Source: Arthrobacter sp. ISL-95
GTDB taxonomy: Bacteria > Actinomycetota > Actinomycetes > Actinomycetales > Micrococcaceae
Direction of reading: 5' to 3'
Length of the DNA stretch: 64,000 bases
NCBI RefSeq assembly: GCF_018613695.1
Contig: NZ_JAGGPR010000005.1
Coordinates: 493,571-557,570, forward strand
Positions 17,874 through 29,697 of this stretch are shown here, in pieces. The notes under the pieces were generated by a model. That model had not been told where the DNA came from, made no database searches, and worked only from the letters and a program-made list of their open reading frames with translations. Position numbers and translations under genes: made by a program. The first letter of the stretch is position 1, and each line of letters opens with the position of its first letter.

Positions 17874-18236
17874 ATGGAAGACAACGCATCACCACACCCC
17901 TCCACCCTCACGAAGATAGCGCGCCCCGCCCTGATAGCGGGGGTCGTGATCGCTGTGGTCTGCATCGGCCTGCTGATCATCATCTTCGCGTTGGATTCCT
18001 TCAATGCCGCTACCTATTCGGTGGCCGGCAAGAGTGTCAATGACGCCACCGATGAAGCGAGGGGCATCCGCGAACTCTACAGCGCCGCCCGGACCGGTGG
18101 AATCATTACGCTGGTGGTCTCTGGCGTCGTAGCTGTTGCCGCCGCTGCAGTGCTGTACCTGAACCGCGGCAACGCTCCGCTGGACGAGGATGACGACGGC
18201 GAAGACTACGATCTGGACGACCTCACGGGCAGCTGA
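17874..18236 (+). CDS. small two-TM membrane protein, function unknown
   Basis: A 120-residue protein with two predicted transmembrane helices (about residues 17-40 and 73-95) and a short extracytoplasmic loop with SVAGKSVNDATDEA. The last 20 residues are very acidic (DEDDDGEDYDLDDL). I do not recognise a family. It starts leaderless at ATG 17874 and ends just upstream of the groES control region. The gene is divergent from the methyltransferase. Confidence 0.7.
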   Translation: MEDNASPHPSTLTKIARPALIAGVVIAVVCIGLLIIIFALDSFNAATYSVAGKSVNDATDEARGIRELYSAARTGGIITLVVSGVVAVAAAAVLYLNRGNAPLDEDDDGEDYDLDDLTGS

Positions 18237-18260
18237 GGGACGTTCACCCATGACGAAATG

Positions 18261-18287
18261 CTGGCACTCACCTTGACCGAGTGCTAA
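18261..18287. promoter_or_regulatory. CIRCE element 1 (HrcA operator)
   Basis: CTGGCACTC-N9-GAGTGCTAA matches the CIRCE consensus TTAGCACTC-N9-GAGTGCTAA at 16 of 18 arm positions. It covers the -35 hexamer of the groES promoter, so HrcA binding would shut the operon except on heat or protein-folding stress. Confidence 0.92.
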
Positions 18288-18301
18288 CGCTTACATAGAG
18301 T
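18273..18301 (+). promoter_or_regulatory. groES-groEL promoter
   Basis: TTGACC (18273-18278) and TAGAGT (18296-18301) are separated by exactly 17 bases, a good vegetative sigma promoter. It lies between and overlapping the two CIRCE elements. The predicted leader is about 120 bases. Confidence 0.85.
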
Positions 18302-18305
18302 CTTG

Positions 18306-18331
18306 TTAGCACTCTCCCCGGAGGGTGCTAA
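18306..18331. promoter_or_regulatory. CIRCE element 2 (8-base spacer)
   Basis: TTAGCACTC-N8-GGGTGCTAA is a second HrcA operator just downstream of the -10 box. Its spacer is one base shorter than the usual 9, so affinity may be lower. Confidence 0.8.
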
Positions 18332-18426
18332 TCACGCCAAGCGTCTTCCGGCACCGCGACGACGGATGTACGCTCCGGCACCCTAGTTCTTAGTCCATGA
18401 ATCAGCTCATGAAAAGGAGAGTCCGA

Positions 18427-18723
18427 GTGTCGGTCTCGATTAAGCCTCTTGAGGATCGTATTGTTGTTCGCCCGCTCGAAGCAGAGCAGACCACGGCTTC
18501 CGGCCTGGTAATTCCGGACTCCGCACAGGAGAAGCCGCAGGAAGGCGAAGTTGTTGCAATCGGCCCCGGCCGCTTCGATGACAACGGAAACCGCGTACCG
18601 GTTGACGTAGCTGTTGGCGACGTCGTCATCTACTCCAAGTACGGTGGAACCGAAGTCAAGACCGGCGGCAACGAGTACCTCGTTCTGTCCGCCCGCGACG
18701 TCCTTGCGATCGTCGTAAAGTAA
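18427..18723 (+). CDS. groES: co-chaperonin GroES
   Basis: A 98-residue lid of the GroEL chaperonin. [20 protein letters not shown] begins the family signature and the mobile loop [25 protein letters not shown] region is intact. GTG 18427 is chosen because AAAAGGAGA lies 6 bases upstream; the frame is open back to 18397 but without a better start. First gene of the HrcA-controlled operon, 86 bases before groEL. Confidence 0.97.
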   Translation: MSVSIKPLEDRIVVRPLEAEQTTASGLVIPDSAQEKPQEGEVVAIGPGRFDDNGNRVPVDVAVGDVVIYSKYGGTEVKTGGNEYLVLSARDVLAIVVK

Positions 18724-18797
18724 CTTCCCGGAGCCCCGCACCGCCGTCGCGTTGGAATCACATTCCAGCCGTCAGCGGTGCGGGTTTTCTGTCTTGA

Positions 18798-20423
<1,626 letters not shown>

Positions 20424-20435
20424 GGCCTGTTCAAT

Positions 20436-20470
20436 AGAAGCCCCGGTCACTTTGACCGGGGCTTCTGTTG
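20436..20470 (+). terminator. groEL terminator
   Basis: AGAAGCCCCGGTCA (20436-20449) pairs perfectly with TGACCGGGGCTTCT (20453-20466) around a 3-base loop, followed by GTTGTTT. It lies 12 bases after the groEL stop. Confidence 0.93.
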
Positions 20471-20595
20471 TTTCTGCAGGAGCTACACAGGCCGCTTCAC
20501 GCAGCTATTGTGAGCGTACGACTGCGGCGGTAACCTGACGCTACTAGGGCGGCTTGGGTGCGCCAACCGGTCTGTTCCCGGTCGCAAGGTGAGTC

Positions 20596-22230
20596 ATGAC
20601 GGTTCCGGACACAGACTTGGACTTGGGGCGTTCGGCGTTCCACGAGCGCCGCTGGCACGATGCGCTCGAATGCCTCACCCGCGCCGATTCCGAGGGCGGA
20701 CTACCTCCCCAGGACATTGAGTTGGCGGCATCAGTGGCGATGTTGCTTGGCTTGAATGCCCAAAGCATTGAGTACTTGGCCAGGGCTCACGATGAGTTCC
20801 TGACCATGGGAGACACTGACAGCGCCGCGAGGTGTGCGGCGTGGCTGGTCATGTTTCTGATGGACATGGGTGAGCCTGCCCGTGGCAACGGGTGGTTGTC
20901 CCGCGCCAAGCACTTGCTGGAGGGGATGCCTGGTCCGTGTGCAGCAGAGGGGTACCTCCTGATCCCGGCTGCCTTGGGATTGCTGCGCAGCGGAGCTCCG
21001 GAGGCGGGACAGGGACTGTTTACCAAGGCGTTGGAGCTGGGCACCTCGTTCCATGACAAAGACCTCCAAGCCATGGGCCGCCTTGGTATTGGCACCTCCC
21101 GGGTTTCCCTTGGTCAAGTGGAAGACGGTTTGCAGCTTTTGGATGAAGTGATGGTTTCGGTGACTGCTGGCGAAGTCTCTCCTATCCCGGCGGGCATCAT
21201 TTACTGCGCAGTCCTGGGCAGTTGCCGTCTTTCCAACGATGTCCGCCGCGCCCACGAGTGGACTGCAGCCTTGGAACGCTGGTGCGGGGATCGCCCGGAC
21301 ATGGTGATGTTCAGCGGACAATGCCAGGCTTACCGCGCCGAACTTCTGATACTCCACGGAGCGTGGGATGAGGCATTGGCTGTGGCACGGGCCGCCGAAG
21401 GCAGGGTGAGGAAGGGCGACCCGGATGCAACGTTCGGATCCTGGTATCAGCAGGGCGAAGTCCTCCGCCTGCAGGGATTCTTGGAGGAAGCGGCCAAAGC
21501 CTACGCCACAGCCGCTGGGACCGGATTCGAACCTGTTCCCGGCATCGCACTGCTTCAGCTTGCCCAGCGCAAAACGGCTCAGGCTCAGGCCACCCTGCGG
21601 CGAGCGGTGGAAGGCGCCGACTCAGCCAACCGTCGTCGTCTACTGCCCACCGTGGTCGAAATTGAACTTGCCGCTGGAGACGTGGCCGCTGCCAGGCTCG
21701 CACTGGACGAACTGTCCGAGCCACTTCAGGAGGGCAGCCGGCCGCTGGAGCTGGCCCTCGCTGCCCACGCCGAGGCCCAGGTGCTGTTGGCTGAAGCCCA
21801 ACCCCAGGCAGCCCTTCGTGAGTCGAGAAGGGCGTGGAGGATTTGGTACAGCCTCGAAGCTCCCTATCATGCCGCCCGGTGCAGGGTACTTGCCGGGCAT
21901 GCGTGTGCCTTGTTGGGAGATCCCGATTCTGCCGCCATGGAGTTCGAAGCTGCCAAAGCAGAGTTCTCGGATCTCGGGGCGACGCCGGCAGTGGCCGAAG
22001 TCCTGGAACTCACCGGCGAGAAGAACAAGGGCAGCTCCCCGTTGACTGCACGCGAGGTGGAAGTGCTCCGGCTGGTGGCCGGCGGGCACGCGAACAGGAC
22101 TATCGCCCGGGAGCTTTATCTCAGTGAAAAGACAGTGGCCAGGCATGTGAGCAACATCCTCTCCAAGCTCGCCGTGCCGTCCCGGGCAGCCGCTACCGGC
22201 TACGCCTTCGAACACGGATTGATTCGCTGA
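20596..22230 (+). CDS. LuxR-family transcriptional regulator with TPR-like region
   Basis: A 544-residue cytoplasmic protein. Most of it (about 1-460) is helical tetratricopeptide-like sequence without a recognisable P-loop, so it is a shortened relative of the MalT/LAL regulators. The C-terminus SPLTAREVEVLRLVAGGHAN begins a LuxR-type helix-turn-helix, with KTVARHVSNILSKL as recognition region. ATG 20596 follows AAGGTGAG. The next gene, 148 bases downstream, is a flavoprotein monooxygenase; a regulatory link is plausible but not shown. Confidence 0.87.
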   Translation: MTVPDTDLDLGRSAFHERRWHDALECLTRADSEGGLPPQDIELAASVAMLLGLNAQSIEYLARAHDEFLTMGDTDSAARCAAWLVMFLMDMGEPARGNGWLSRAKHLLEGMPGPCAAEGYLLIPAALGLLRSGAPEAGQGLFTKALELGTSFHDKDLQAMGRLGIGTSRVSLGQVEDGLQLLDEVMVSVTAGEVSPIPAGIIYCAVLGSCRLSNDVRRAHEWTAALERWCGDRPDMVMFSGQCQAYRAELLILHGAWDEALAVARAAEGRVRKGDPDATFGSWYQQGEVLRLQGFLEEAAKAYATAAGTGFEPVPGIALLQLAQRKTAQAQATLRRAVEGADSANRRRLLPTVVEIELAAGDVAAARLALDELSEPLQEGSRPLELALAAHAEAQVLLAEAQPQAALRESRRAWRIWYSLEAPYHAARCRVLAGHACALLGDPDSAAMEFEAAKAEFSDLGATPAVAEVLELTGEKNKGSSPLTAREVEVLRLVAGGHANRTIARELYLSEKTVARHVSNILSKLAVPSRAAATGYAFEHGLIR

Positions 22231-22323
22231 AGACCACTGCCCGTGCGCAGAAATACCCATGCCCCTTGGGGATGAGTGGCTCAATTGACCGATGCGGCCC
22301 CTGGCTCCGGGCTCATAGCGTGG

Positions 22324-22375
22324 CTCCTATCAGATCACTGCAAAGTTCAGTGATCCACAGCTAGCGAGATAGGAG
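22324..22375 (+). promoter_or_regulatory. nested inverted repeats covering the ribosome binding site
   Basis: CTCCTATC (22324-22331) is perfectly complementary to GATAGGAG (22368-22375), which contains the AGGAG ribosome site of the next gene. Inside it, GATCACTG (22333-22340) pairs perfectly with CAGTGATC (22348-22355). In RNA this would hide the ribosome site in an 8-bp stem; in DNA the inner palindrome could be a protein operator. Confidence 0.6.
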
Positions 22376-22378
22376 ACG

Positions 22379-23479
22379 ATGATGTCCATGAATCACAATC
22401 CAGAGGTTGACACCGTCATTGTGGGAGGTGGCCAGGCGGGACTCGCGCTCGGGTACTGGTTGGCCAGGCAAGGCAGGAACTTCCTCATCCTGGACCAGCA
22501 TCAAAAGGCAGGGGATGCCTGGCGTCAACGCTGGGACTCCTTGCGGCTCTTCACGCCGGCCAAGTATGACGGCCTTCCCGGCGCACCTTTCCCCGGCGAC
22601 CCGTTGGCTTTCCCCACCAAAGATCAACTGGCTGACTACTTGGAAGATTATGTGCGCCGCTTTGATCTTCCCTACATACCCGGCGTACGCGTGGAGGACA
22701 TCAGCCCTGACGGTGAGGCTTTTGTGATCCGGTCTGGAGGCCATGAATGGAGAAGCAAGAATGTGGTGATTGCCACCGGTGGGCACCGCATCCCCAAGGT
22801 GCCGGCCTTCGCGGGAGAACTGGATCCAGGCATCCTGCAACTTCACTCACAGGATTACAAGAACCCCGGTCAGTTACAGGAAGGCACTGTGCTGGTAGTC
22901 GGACTGGGAAATTCCGGAGCGGAGATTGCCCTTGAAGTTGCGCGCTTCCGTCCTACACTCCTTGCGGGCAAACCCAGCGCCGAGATGCCTATGCGGCACG
23001 GCCGGGCGGCGGCACGTTTCGCCCTGCCGGTGGTCCGCTTCCTGGGTCTCTACATCCTTAACCTCAACACACCCATGGGACGAAAAGCGGCCCCCAAGTT
23101 CAAGGCCATGGCCGCCCCGCTGATCCGCACCAAGACCAAAGACCTGGCTGCCGCCGGTGTCCTCCTCAGCCCCAGACTGGCTGGTATTCAGGATGGTCTC
23201 CCTGTCCTGGAAGATGGGACACGGGTGGAGGCCGCGAATGTCATCTGGTGCACCGGATATCACGAGGATTACTCGTGGGTGAACCTGCCGGCCTTTGATC
23301 ACCGCGGTGAACCGAAGCAAACCAGGGGAGTGGCCAACGGCATCCCGGGCCTGTACTTCATTGGCCAGGAGTTCCTGTTCGCTGCTGCCTCGGCGACACT
23401 GCCGGGAGTCTGCCGGGACGCCCGATACCTCGCAGGGCGGGTCACGGCGCCTCGTTCCAGCGGCCTCGTCAACGTGTAA
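22379..23479 (+). CDS. FAD-dependent flavoprotein monooxygenase (FMO/CzcO-like)
   Basis: A 366-residue two-dinucleotide-binding flavoprotein. FAD loop: TVIVGGGQAGLALGYWLARQ near residue 12. NADPH loop: VLVVGLGNSGAEIALEVARF near residue 170. Between them, LQLHSQDYKNPGQ matches the HSxxY segment of flavin-containing monooxygenases. The C-terminal GLYFIGQEFLFAAAS is the FAD-binding GD-like end. Substrate unknown. Three in-frame ATGs (22379, 22382, 22388) follow the AGGAG; spacing favours 22382, but 22379 cannot be excluded. Confidence 0.9.
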   Translation: MMSMNHNPEVDTVIVGGGQAGLALGYWLARQGRNFLILDQHQKAGDAWRQRWDSLRLFTPAKYDGLPGAPFPGDPLAFPTKDQLADYLEDYVRRFDLPYIPGVRVEDISPDGEAFVIRSGGHEWRSKNVVIATGGHRIPKVPAFAGELDPGILQLHSQDYKNPGQLQEGTVLVVGLGNSGAEIALEVARFRPTLLAGKPSAEMPMRHGRAAARFALPVVRFLGLYILNLNTPMGRKAAPKFKAMAAPLIRTKTKDLAAAGVLLSPRLAGIQDGLPVLEDGTRVEAANVIWCTGYHEDYSWVNLPAFDHRGEPKQTRGVANGIPGLYFIGQEFLFAAASATLPGVCRDARYLAGRVTAPRSSGLVNV

Positions 23480-23533
23480 TAGCTCACGTCTTGGAGGTTG
23501 TGCCGAGCATCAAGGTTGACGATCGCAGGGAGT

Positions 23534-23592
23534 ATCAGCACAGGTCACGCACAGGTTTAGGTGGCACAATGTATGGCTGGACCTGTGCTGAT
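23534..23592. repeat. 13-bp perfect inverted repeat upstream of the acyltransferase pair
   Basis: ATCAGCACAGGTC (23534-23546) and GACCTGTGCTGAT (23580-23592) are perfect inverse copies separated by 33 bases. The spacer contains a partial direct copy, GCACAGGT. It lies after the monooxygenase stop and about 60 bases before a TAATAT box (23652-23657). It could be a terminator without T-run, a tethered operator, or a miniature element remnant. Confidence 0.6.
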
Positions 23593-23651
23593 GGGGCATC
23601 GAATGGCGGCCAGGAACACTCTTCCATATGGGTTGCGCGACTGAAAACGCG

Positions 23652-23657
23652 TAATAT
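23652..23657 (+). promoter_or_regulatory. -10 box of the acyltransferase pair
   Basis: TAATAT, matching the -10 consensus well, lies 37 bases before GTG 23695. Confidence 0.45.
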
Positions 23658-23694
23658 TGATGCTTTGTGCCACAGCTTTGAGGAACTGCCTACC

Positions 23695-25758
23695 GTGACG
23701 ACGCCAACGATTTCCGCCCCTGCCCACCACGGTAGGCGGGCTTCCGGACCCGTTACGAAGTCTAAGTTCCGCCCCGAAATCCAAGGCCTTCGGTCCTTGG
23801 CCGTCCTCATGGTGGTGAGCTACCACATTTGGATCGGCAGGGTCTCCGGAGGTGTTGATGTCTTCCTTCTGATCTCAGCTTTCCTCATGACCCTCCAGTT
23901 CACCGGACGGTACAAGCAGGGCCGGCCCATGGACCTCGTGCGCCACTGGCTGCACTTGTTCAGGCGGTTGCTGCCCGCCGTCGTCGTGGTTCTGGTGTCA
24001 ACGCTCGCAGCAACCTTTATTTTCCTGCCGGCCACGCGCTGGTTTGAGATTGTCCAGCAAACCTGGGCCTCGCTGTTCTACTTTGAAAACCGGCTGCTGC
24101 AGGATCTGGCGGTTGATTATTACGCCACAGACCACAGCATGGCCAGCCCTGTGCAGCACTTCTGGTCGCTGTCCATCCAGGGCCAGGTATTCATTATGTG
24201 GCCCATCATCTTTGCCACTGCGGCGCTGGTGTGCCGCCGTTTTGCCCTCCGATACCGCGCCACGTTGGTGTACATCTTCGCGATCATCTTCCTGGTCTCG
24301 TTCGTATACTCCATCATCTTCACTGCCAGCAACCAGGCAGTGGCATACTTCGATACCTTTGCCCGTTTGTGGGAGTTCGCCCTGGGCACGTTGGTGGCCT
24401 TGATCCTTCCCGCCCTGAACTTCTCCAAACCCGTCCGTGTGGTCATGGGCTGGGTTGGGGTGGCCGCGATGCTCACGTGCGGCATCCTGCTGCAGGTACA
24501 GACGGCGTTCCCCGGGTTTGTCGCTCTGTGGCCAACGCTGGCTGCGGTGGCCGTGATCGCGGCCGGTCAGACCGGGAGCCGTTTCGGCGTGGACCGGATT
24601 CTGAGTTCCAAATTTTTGGTCCGGCTCGGTGACAATTCCTACGCGCTCTACCTCTGGCACTGGCCCATCCTGGTGATTGCTTTGGCCTGGAGCGGCAAGG
24701 ATCACGCAGGCTGGCTTTCCGGCACGGCCATCGTTGCGTTGTCGCTCATCCTGGCTTTCCTGACTACCAAGTTCGTGGAGAAGCCGTTCCGGGAATGGAA
24801 GTGGCCCGAGGTAAAGCGGCGCCGCTCGGTCATCGCGATCGTGGCCTGCCTTGCCGTGGTGTCCGCGCCACTCATGGCTTTCCAGTACCGCTTTGACCTG
24901 GACCAGCAAGCCGCGGAGGCGCGGATGGTCTTCGATAACCCCGGCGCTAAGGCTCTTCTGCCCACTTACGTCAATGAAGCGGCGCCGAATGCGCTCACTC
25001 AACCCACTGCGGAAAGGATCGGGCGCGACTGGGCCAATCTTCCCGACGGATGCTCCGGTGACACGAAACCTGAATCGCAGCTGCTGCAAGACAACTGCAA
25101 GCAGAACAGCGTGGGAGACGATGCCACCAAGACGGTGCTTGTAGTAGGCAACTCCCATTCCCAGCAGTGGCTCGCCGCCATGGAAGTACTGGCGGAGCAA
25201 CACCATTGGCGCCTCTACTCCTTGCTGTACGGGGCGTGCCCCTTTATGACTGAAGATCCCGAGTCCGAGCCGGCCTGTAACAAGTTCAACAGTGAAGTTC
25301 GCAGCCATATCCGCGAACATGCGCCGGACGCCCTTTTCATGGTGGGAACGGCGGCTGTTTCTTCCTTGCCTGATGAAAGACTGACCCACGGTTTTGAGGA
25401 CCTCATTCCCGAGGTCACAGGCCTGGGCATCCACGTGGTGGCGGTGCGGGACAACCCCCGGTTTACGTACAGCCTGACGGACTGCACCCTCGCCAAAGGG
25501 GTGGACAGCCCGGATTGCCGCCCGCTCAAGGCCGATGTCCTGGCTGAACCCAGCCCCTTTGATGCGGTGACGGGTAAGTACGAGGATCTTTCCTTAGTGG
25601 ATATGACAGACCTGATGTGCCAGGGGCTCTACTGCCCACCGATCATCGGGAACACGTTCGTCTACTTGGATGACAACCACCTGACCAAAACCTACGTCAA
25701 GAGCATGGCAGGCATGCTGGATGAAAGGTGGTTTGCCGCGACAGGGTGGCAACGATGA
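23695..25758 (+). CDS. membrane O-acyltransferase with C-terminal SGNH domain (OafA-like), copy 1
   Basis: A 687-residue protein. Residues about 20-400 hold some ten transmembrane helices of the acyltransferase-3 family: RPEIQGLRSLAVLMVVSYHI carries the catalytic-type Arg and His, and GGVDVFLLISAFL follows. Residues about 480-680 form an extracellular SGNH acetyltransferase domain with block I VVGNSHSQQW (Asn where GDSH is usual) and the C-terminal DDNH. Such enzymes O-acetylate cell-wall polysaccharides, peptidoglycan or lipid-linked sugars. GTG 23695 has GAGGAA 9 bases upstream. The stop overlaps the next start by 4 bases (ATGA). Confidence 0.88.
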   Translation: MTTPTISAPAHHGRRASGPVTKSKFRPEIQGLRSLAVLMVVSYHIWIGRVSGGVDVFLLISAFLMTLQFTGRYKQGRPMDLVRHWLHLFRRLLPAVVVVLVSTLAATFIFLPATRWFEIVQQTWASLFYFENRLLQDLAVDYYATDHSMASPVQHFWSLSIQGQVFIMWPIIFATAALVCRRFALRYRATLVYIFAIIFLVSFVYSIIFTASNQAVAYFDTFARLWEFALGTLVALILPALNFSKPVRVVMGWVGVAAMLTCGILLQVQTAFPGFVALWPTLAAVAVIAAGQTGSRFGVDRILSSKFLVRLGDNSYALYLWHWPILVIALAWSGKDHAGWLSGTAIVALSLILAFLTTKFVEKPFREWKWPEVKRRRSVIAIVACLAVVSAPLMAFQYRFDLDQQAAEARMVFDNPGAKALLPTYVNEAAPNALTQPTAERIGRDWANLPDGCSGDTKPESQLLQDNCKQNSVGDDATKTVLVVGNSHSQQWLAAMEVLAEQHHWRLYSLLYGACPFMTEDPESEPACNKFNSEVRSHIREHAPDALFMVGTAAVSSLPDERLTHGFEDLIPEVTGLGIHVVAVRDNPRFTYSLTDCTLAKGVDSPDCRPLKADVLAEPSPFDAVTGKYEDLSLVDMTDLMCQGLYCPPIIGNTFVYLDDNHLTKTYVKSMAGMLDERWFAATGWQR

Positions 25759-27839
25759 TGGAGACACGCACCGCCGTACTGGCCACTTCCGCAGAAAAGC
25801 CCGCCCCGCGGGCAAAACCCGGTTTCCGCCCCGAAGTCCAAGGCCTGCGTGCACTGGCCGTGCTGATGGTTGCGGCTTACCACATCTGGCTCGGCAAGGT
25901 CTCCGGCGGTGTGGACGTCTTCCTGCTGATCTCGGCTTTCCTGCTGACGTTGTCCTTCACGCGCAAGCTCGAAAGTGGCACGCCACTCCGGCTTTTGCGC
26001 CACTGGCTCCATGTGTTCAAGCGTCTGCTGCCCGCCGTCGTCGTTGTCCTCCTGGCGATCCTCGCCGGCACCTGGGCGCTGATCCCGCAGAGTCGGTGGC
26101 CCGATGTCCTCACCGAAGCTTGGGCATCTCTGATGTACCGGCAAAACTGGCAGCTTGCCGCCTTCGCGGTGGACTACTACGCCCAGCAACACGTGGACGC
26201 CAGCCCCCTCCAGCATTTTTGGTCGCTGTCAGTCCAAGGCCAAGTGTTTATTCTGTGGCCGTTGATCTTCGCTGGAGTTGCCTTGCTGCAGCCGCTGCTG
26301 GCCAGGCTGCTTCCGCAGCGGAAGGCCCTTAGCCACAGGCAACTGCTGTTCATCGCCTTCGGTGCGGTCTTTTTGACATCGCTCGTGTTCTCCATCGAGC
26401 AGACCGCCGCCAACCAGGCTTACGCCTACTTTGACACCCGTGCCCGCCTGTGGGAGTTTGCCCTGGGGTCCCTGCTGGCCTTGGCGATTCCGTACCTCAA
26501 ACCAGGACGCCGCCTCAGTGTTGTCCTGGGGTGGGCCGGTATTACGGCAATGCTCGCCTGCGGGCTGGTCCTCCCGGTGGACCGTTCCTTCCCGGGGTTT
26601 GTGGCTCTTTGGCCCACCCTTGCAGCGGCGGCCGTAATCGTGGCTGGTCACAGCGGCAGCCGCTTCGGCGCAGACCGTCTCCTGAGTTCGCGACCGCTGG
26701 TCATGCTGGGCGACAACTCATATGCTCTTTATTTGTGGCACTGGCCCTTGTTGGTGTTCTTCCTCCTGGCCTCCGGCACCACCGCCCCCAGCCTCCTTGA
26801 GGGCTTGGGAATCATGGCGGTGTCCCTGCTGCTCGCGGTCGTCACCACGAGGTTCGTGGAAGTACCCCTGCGCAGCTGGAAGTGGCCGGACGTGCGGTCC
26901 TGGCGGGCCGCCGTCGTGATTGTCTCCTGCGGTGCGCTGCTGGCGTTACCCGTCACTGCGTGGCAAAGCGCCATCACCGCGGAAGCGGCGGCGATTGCCG
27001 ATCAGCCACACGAACTGACGCCCGGCGCGGCAGCGCTGGCGCCTGACTACGCCGGTCAGCCGAGTGAAGAAGCCCTGATCATCCCAGCGCCGGCGGCCAT
27101 GAAGGACGAGTGGGCAAACGTGGACGGGGCATGTACAGGGGACAATGTGTCTACCGACTCGGTGCTGGAGGGATGCCTGCAGAATGAAGAACCGGAGGTT
27201 GTCACCAAACGAATTGTTGTGTTGGGTGACTCCCACTCCCAGCAGTACATGGCTGCACTCGGTCCGATTGCCAAACAGCACGGCTGGGAAGTGGTGACAC
27301 TGCTCAAGGGTGGCTGCCGGTTCGGCGCCCAATCTCCGGAACGTGAAGAGTTCTGCAACGACTTCAACAGGGCAAGTTCTGCCTACGTATTGGAGCACAA
27401 GCCCGACGCCGTGTTCACGGTGGCGTCGCTGACACACGTGGACGCGCCCTTCGAGACCGAAGTGCCCGGGTACCTTGAAGGCATCAAGCCGTTCACGGAC
27501 CTTGGAATCGATGTGGTGGGTGTCCGGGACAACCCGCGTTTCAGTTTCAACATGCCTGAGTGCGTCCAGAAGAAGGGTAAGGATTCGCCCGACTGCAACG
27601 TGCCGCTTGAAGAATCGTTGGCGGAGTCCTCACCTTTGGACGATTACGTCGGCAGGGTGGATGGTCTCTACCTCATGGACATGAGCGATTTCATCTGCGA
27701 GCAAGGCACGTGTCCGGCTGTTGTGGGAAATGTCTATGTCTACAAGGACGACAACCACCTGTCCAAGACTTACGTGCAGACTATGATTCCGATGTTTGAA
27801 GAGCGGCTGCTGGCCGCTACCGGGTGGTCCGCCGGTTAG
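25755..27839 (+). CDS. membrane O-acyltransferase with C-terminal SGNH domain (OafA-like), copy 2
   Basis: A 694-residue paralogue of the preceding gene, colinear over its whole length: RPEVQGLRALAVLMVAAYHI, then GGVDVFLLISAFLLTL, then the SGNH block I VVLGDSHSQQYMAAL and DDNHLSKTYV. Here block I has the canonical GDSH. Start is ATG 25755, overlapping the previous stop; ATG 25758 is equally possible. The pair arose by tandem duplication and is now clearly diverged. Both probably modify the same envelope polymer or act on different positions; no polysaccharide genes flank them. Confidence 0.88.
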   Translation: MMETRTAVLATSAEKPAPRAKPGFRPEVQGLRALAVLMVAAYHIWLGKVSGGVDVFLLISAFLLTLSFTRKLESGTPLRLLRHWLHVFKRLLPAVVVVLLAILAGTWALIPQSRWPDVLTEAWASLMYRQNWQLAAFAVDYYAQQHVDASPLQHFWSLSVQGQVFILWPLIFAGVALLQPLLARLLPQRKALSHRQLLFIAFGAVFLTSLVFSIEQTAANQAYAYFDTRARLWEFALGSLLALAIPYLKPGRRLSVVLGWAGITAMLACGLVLPVDRSFPGFVALWPTLAAAAVIVAGHSGSRFGADRLLSSRPLVMLGDNSYALYLWHWPLLVFFLLASGTTAPSLLEGLGIMAVSLLLAVVTTRFVEVPLRSWKWPDVRSWRAAVVIVSCGALLALPVTAWQSAITAEAAAIADQPHELTPGAAALAPDYAGQPSEEALIIPAPAAMKDEWANVDGACTGDNVSTDSVLEGCLQNEEPEVVTKRIVVLGDSHSQQYMAALGPIAKQHGWEVVTLLKGGCRFGAQSPEREEFCNDFNRASSAYVLEHKPDAVFTVASLTHVDAPFETEVPGYLEGIKPFTDLGIDVVGVRDNPRFSFNMPECVQKKGKDSPDCNVPLEESLAESSPLDDYVGRVDGLYLMDMSDFICEQGTCPAVVGNVYVYKDDNHLSKTYVQTMIPMFEERLLAATGWSAG

Positions 27840-27954
27840 GTTCCGCGACTACCGGCCGGGCGAACTTACGACGGCGTCCTGCCGCCGGCGCTGTTGCCCA
27901 GTGCTGTTGCTCACACTCAGGCCTCGCGGAATATGGCGATCGGCGCGAAGGTTC

Positions 27955-27960
27955 TAGTAT
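27955..27960 (+). promoter_or_regulatory. probable -10 box of guaB
   Basis: TAGTAT lies 122 bases before the guaB ATG and would give a leader of about 115 bases, in contrast with the many leaderless genes around it. Confidence 0.45.
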
Positions 27961-27990
27961 TTATCCAATACCTTCTGCACAGGTACCTTA

Positions 27991-29593
<1,603 letters not shown>

Positions 29594-29607
29594 TCCATTA
29601 CCTGCGT

Positions 29608-29653
29608 AAACAGATGTTCCTCGTGGAAGTTTCCACGGGGAACATCTGTTTAA
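29608..29653. terminator. long guaB terminator, bidirectional in form
   Basis: AAACAGATGTTCCTCGTGGA (29608-29627) pairs with the stretch ending 29651 over about 20 bp with one wobble and a 4-base loop. A-rich and T-rich flanks are on both sides, so it would work in either direction. Confidence 0.93.
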
Positions 29654-29685
29654 CAAGACGCGGCAGAATTGTCGGTCCCTAAGAA

Positions 29686-29691
29686 TAGGCT
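29686..29691 (+). promoter_or_regulatory. -10 box of the leaderless ABC exporter gene
   Basis: TAGGCT is followed by 6 bases and ATG 29698, without a ribosome binding site. Confidence 0.45.
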
Positions 29692-29697
29692 GGGCAC

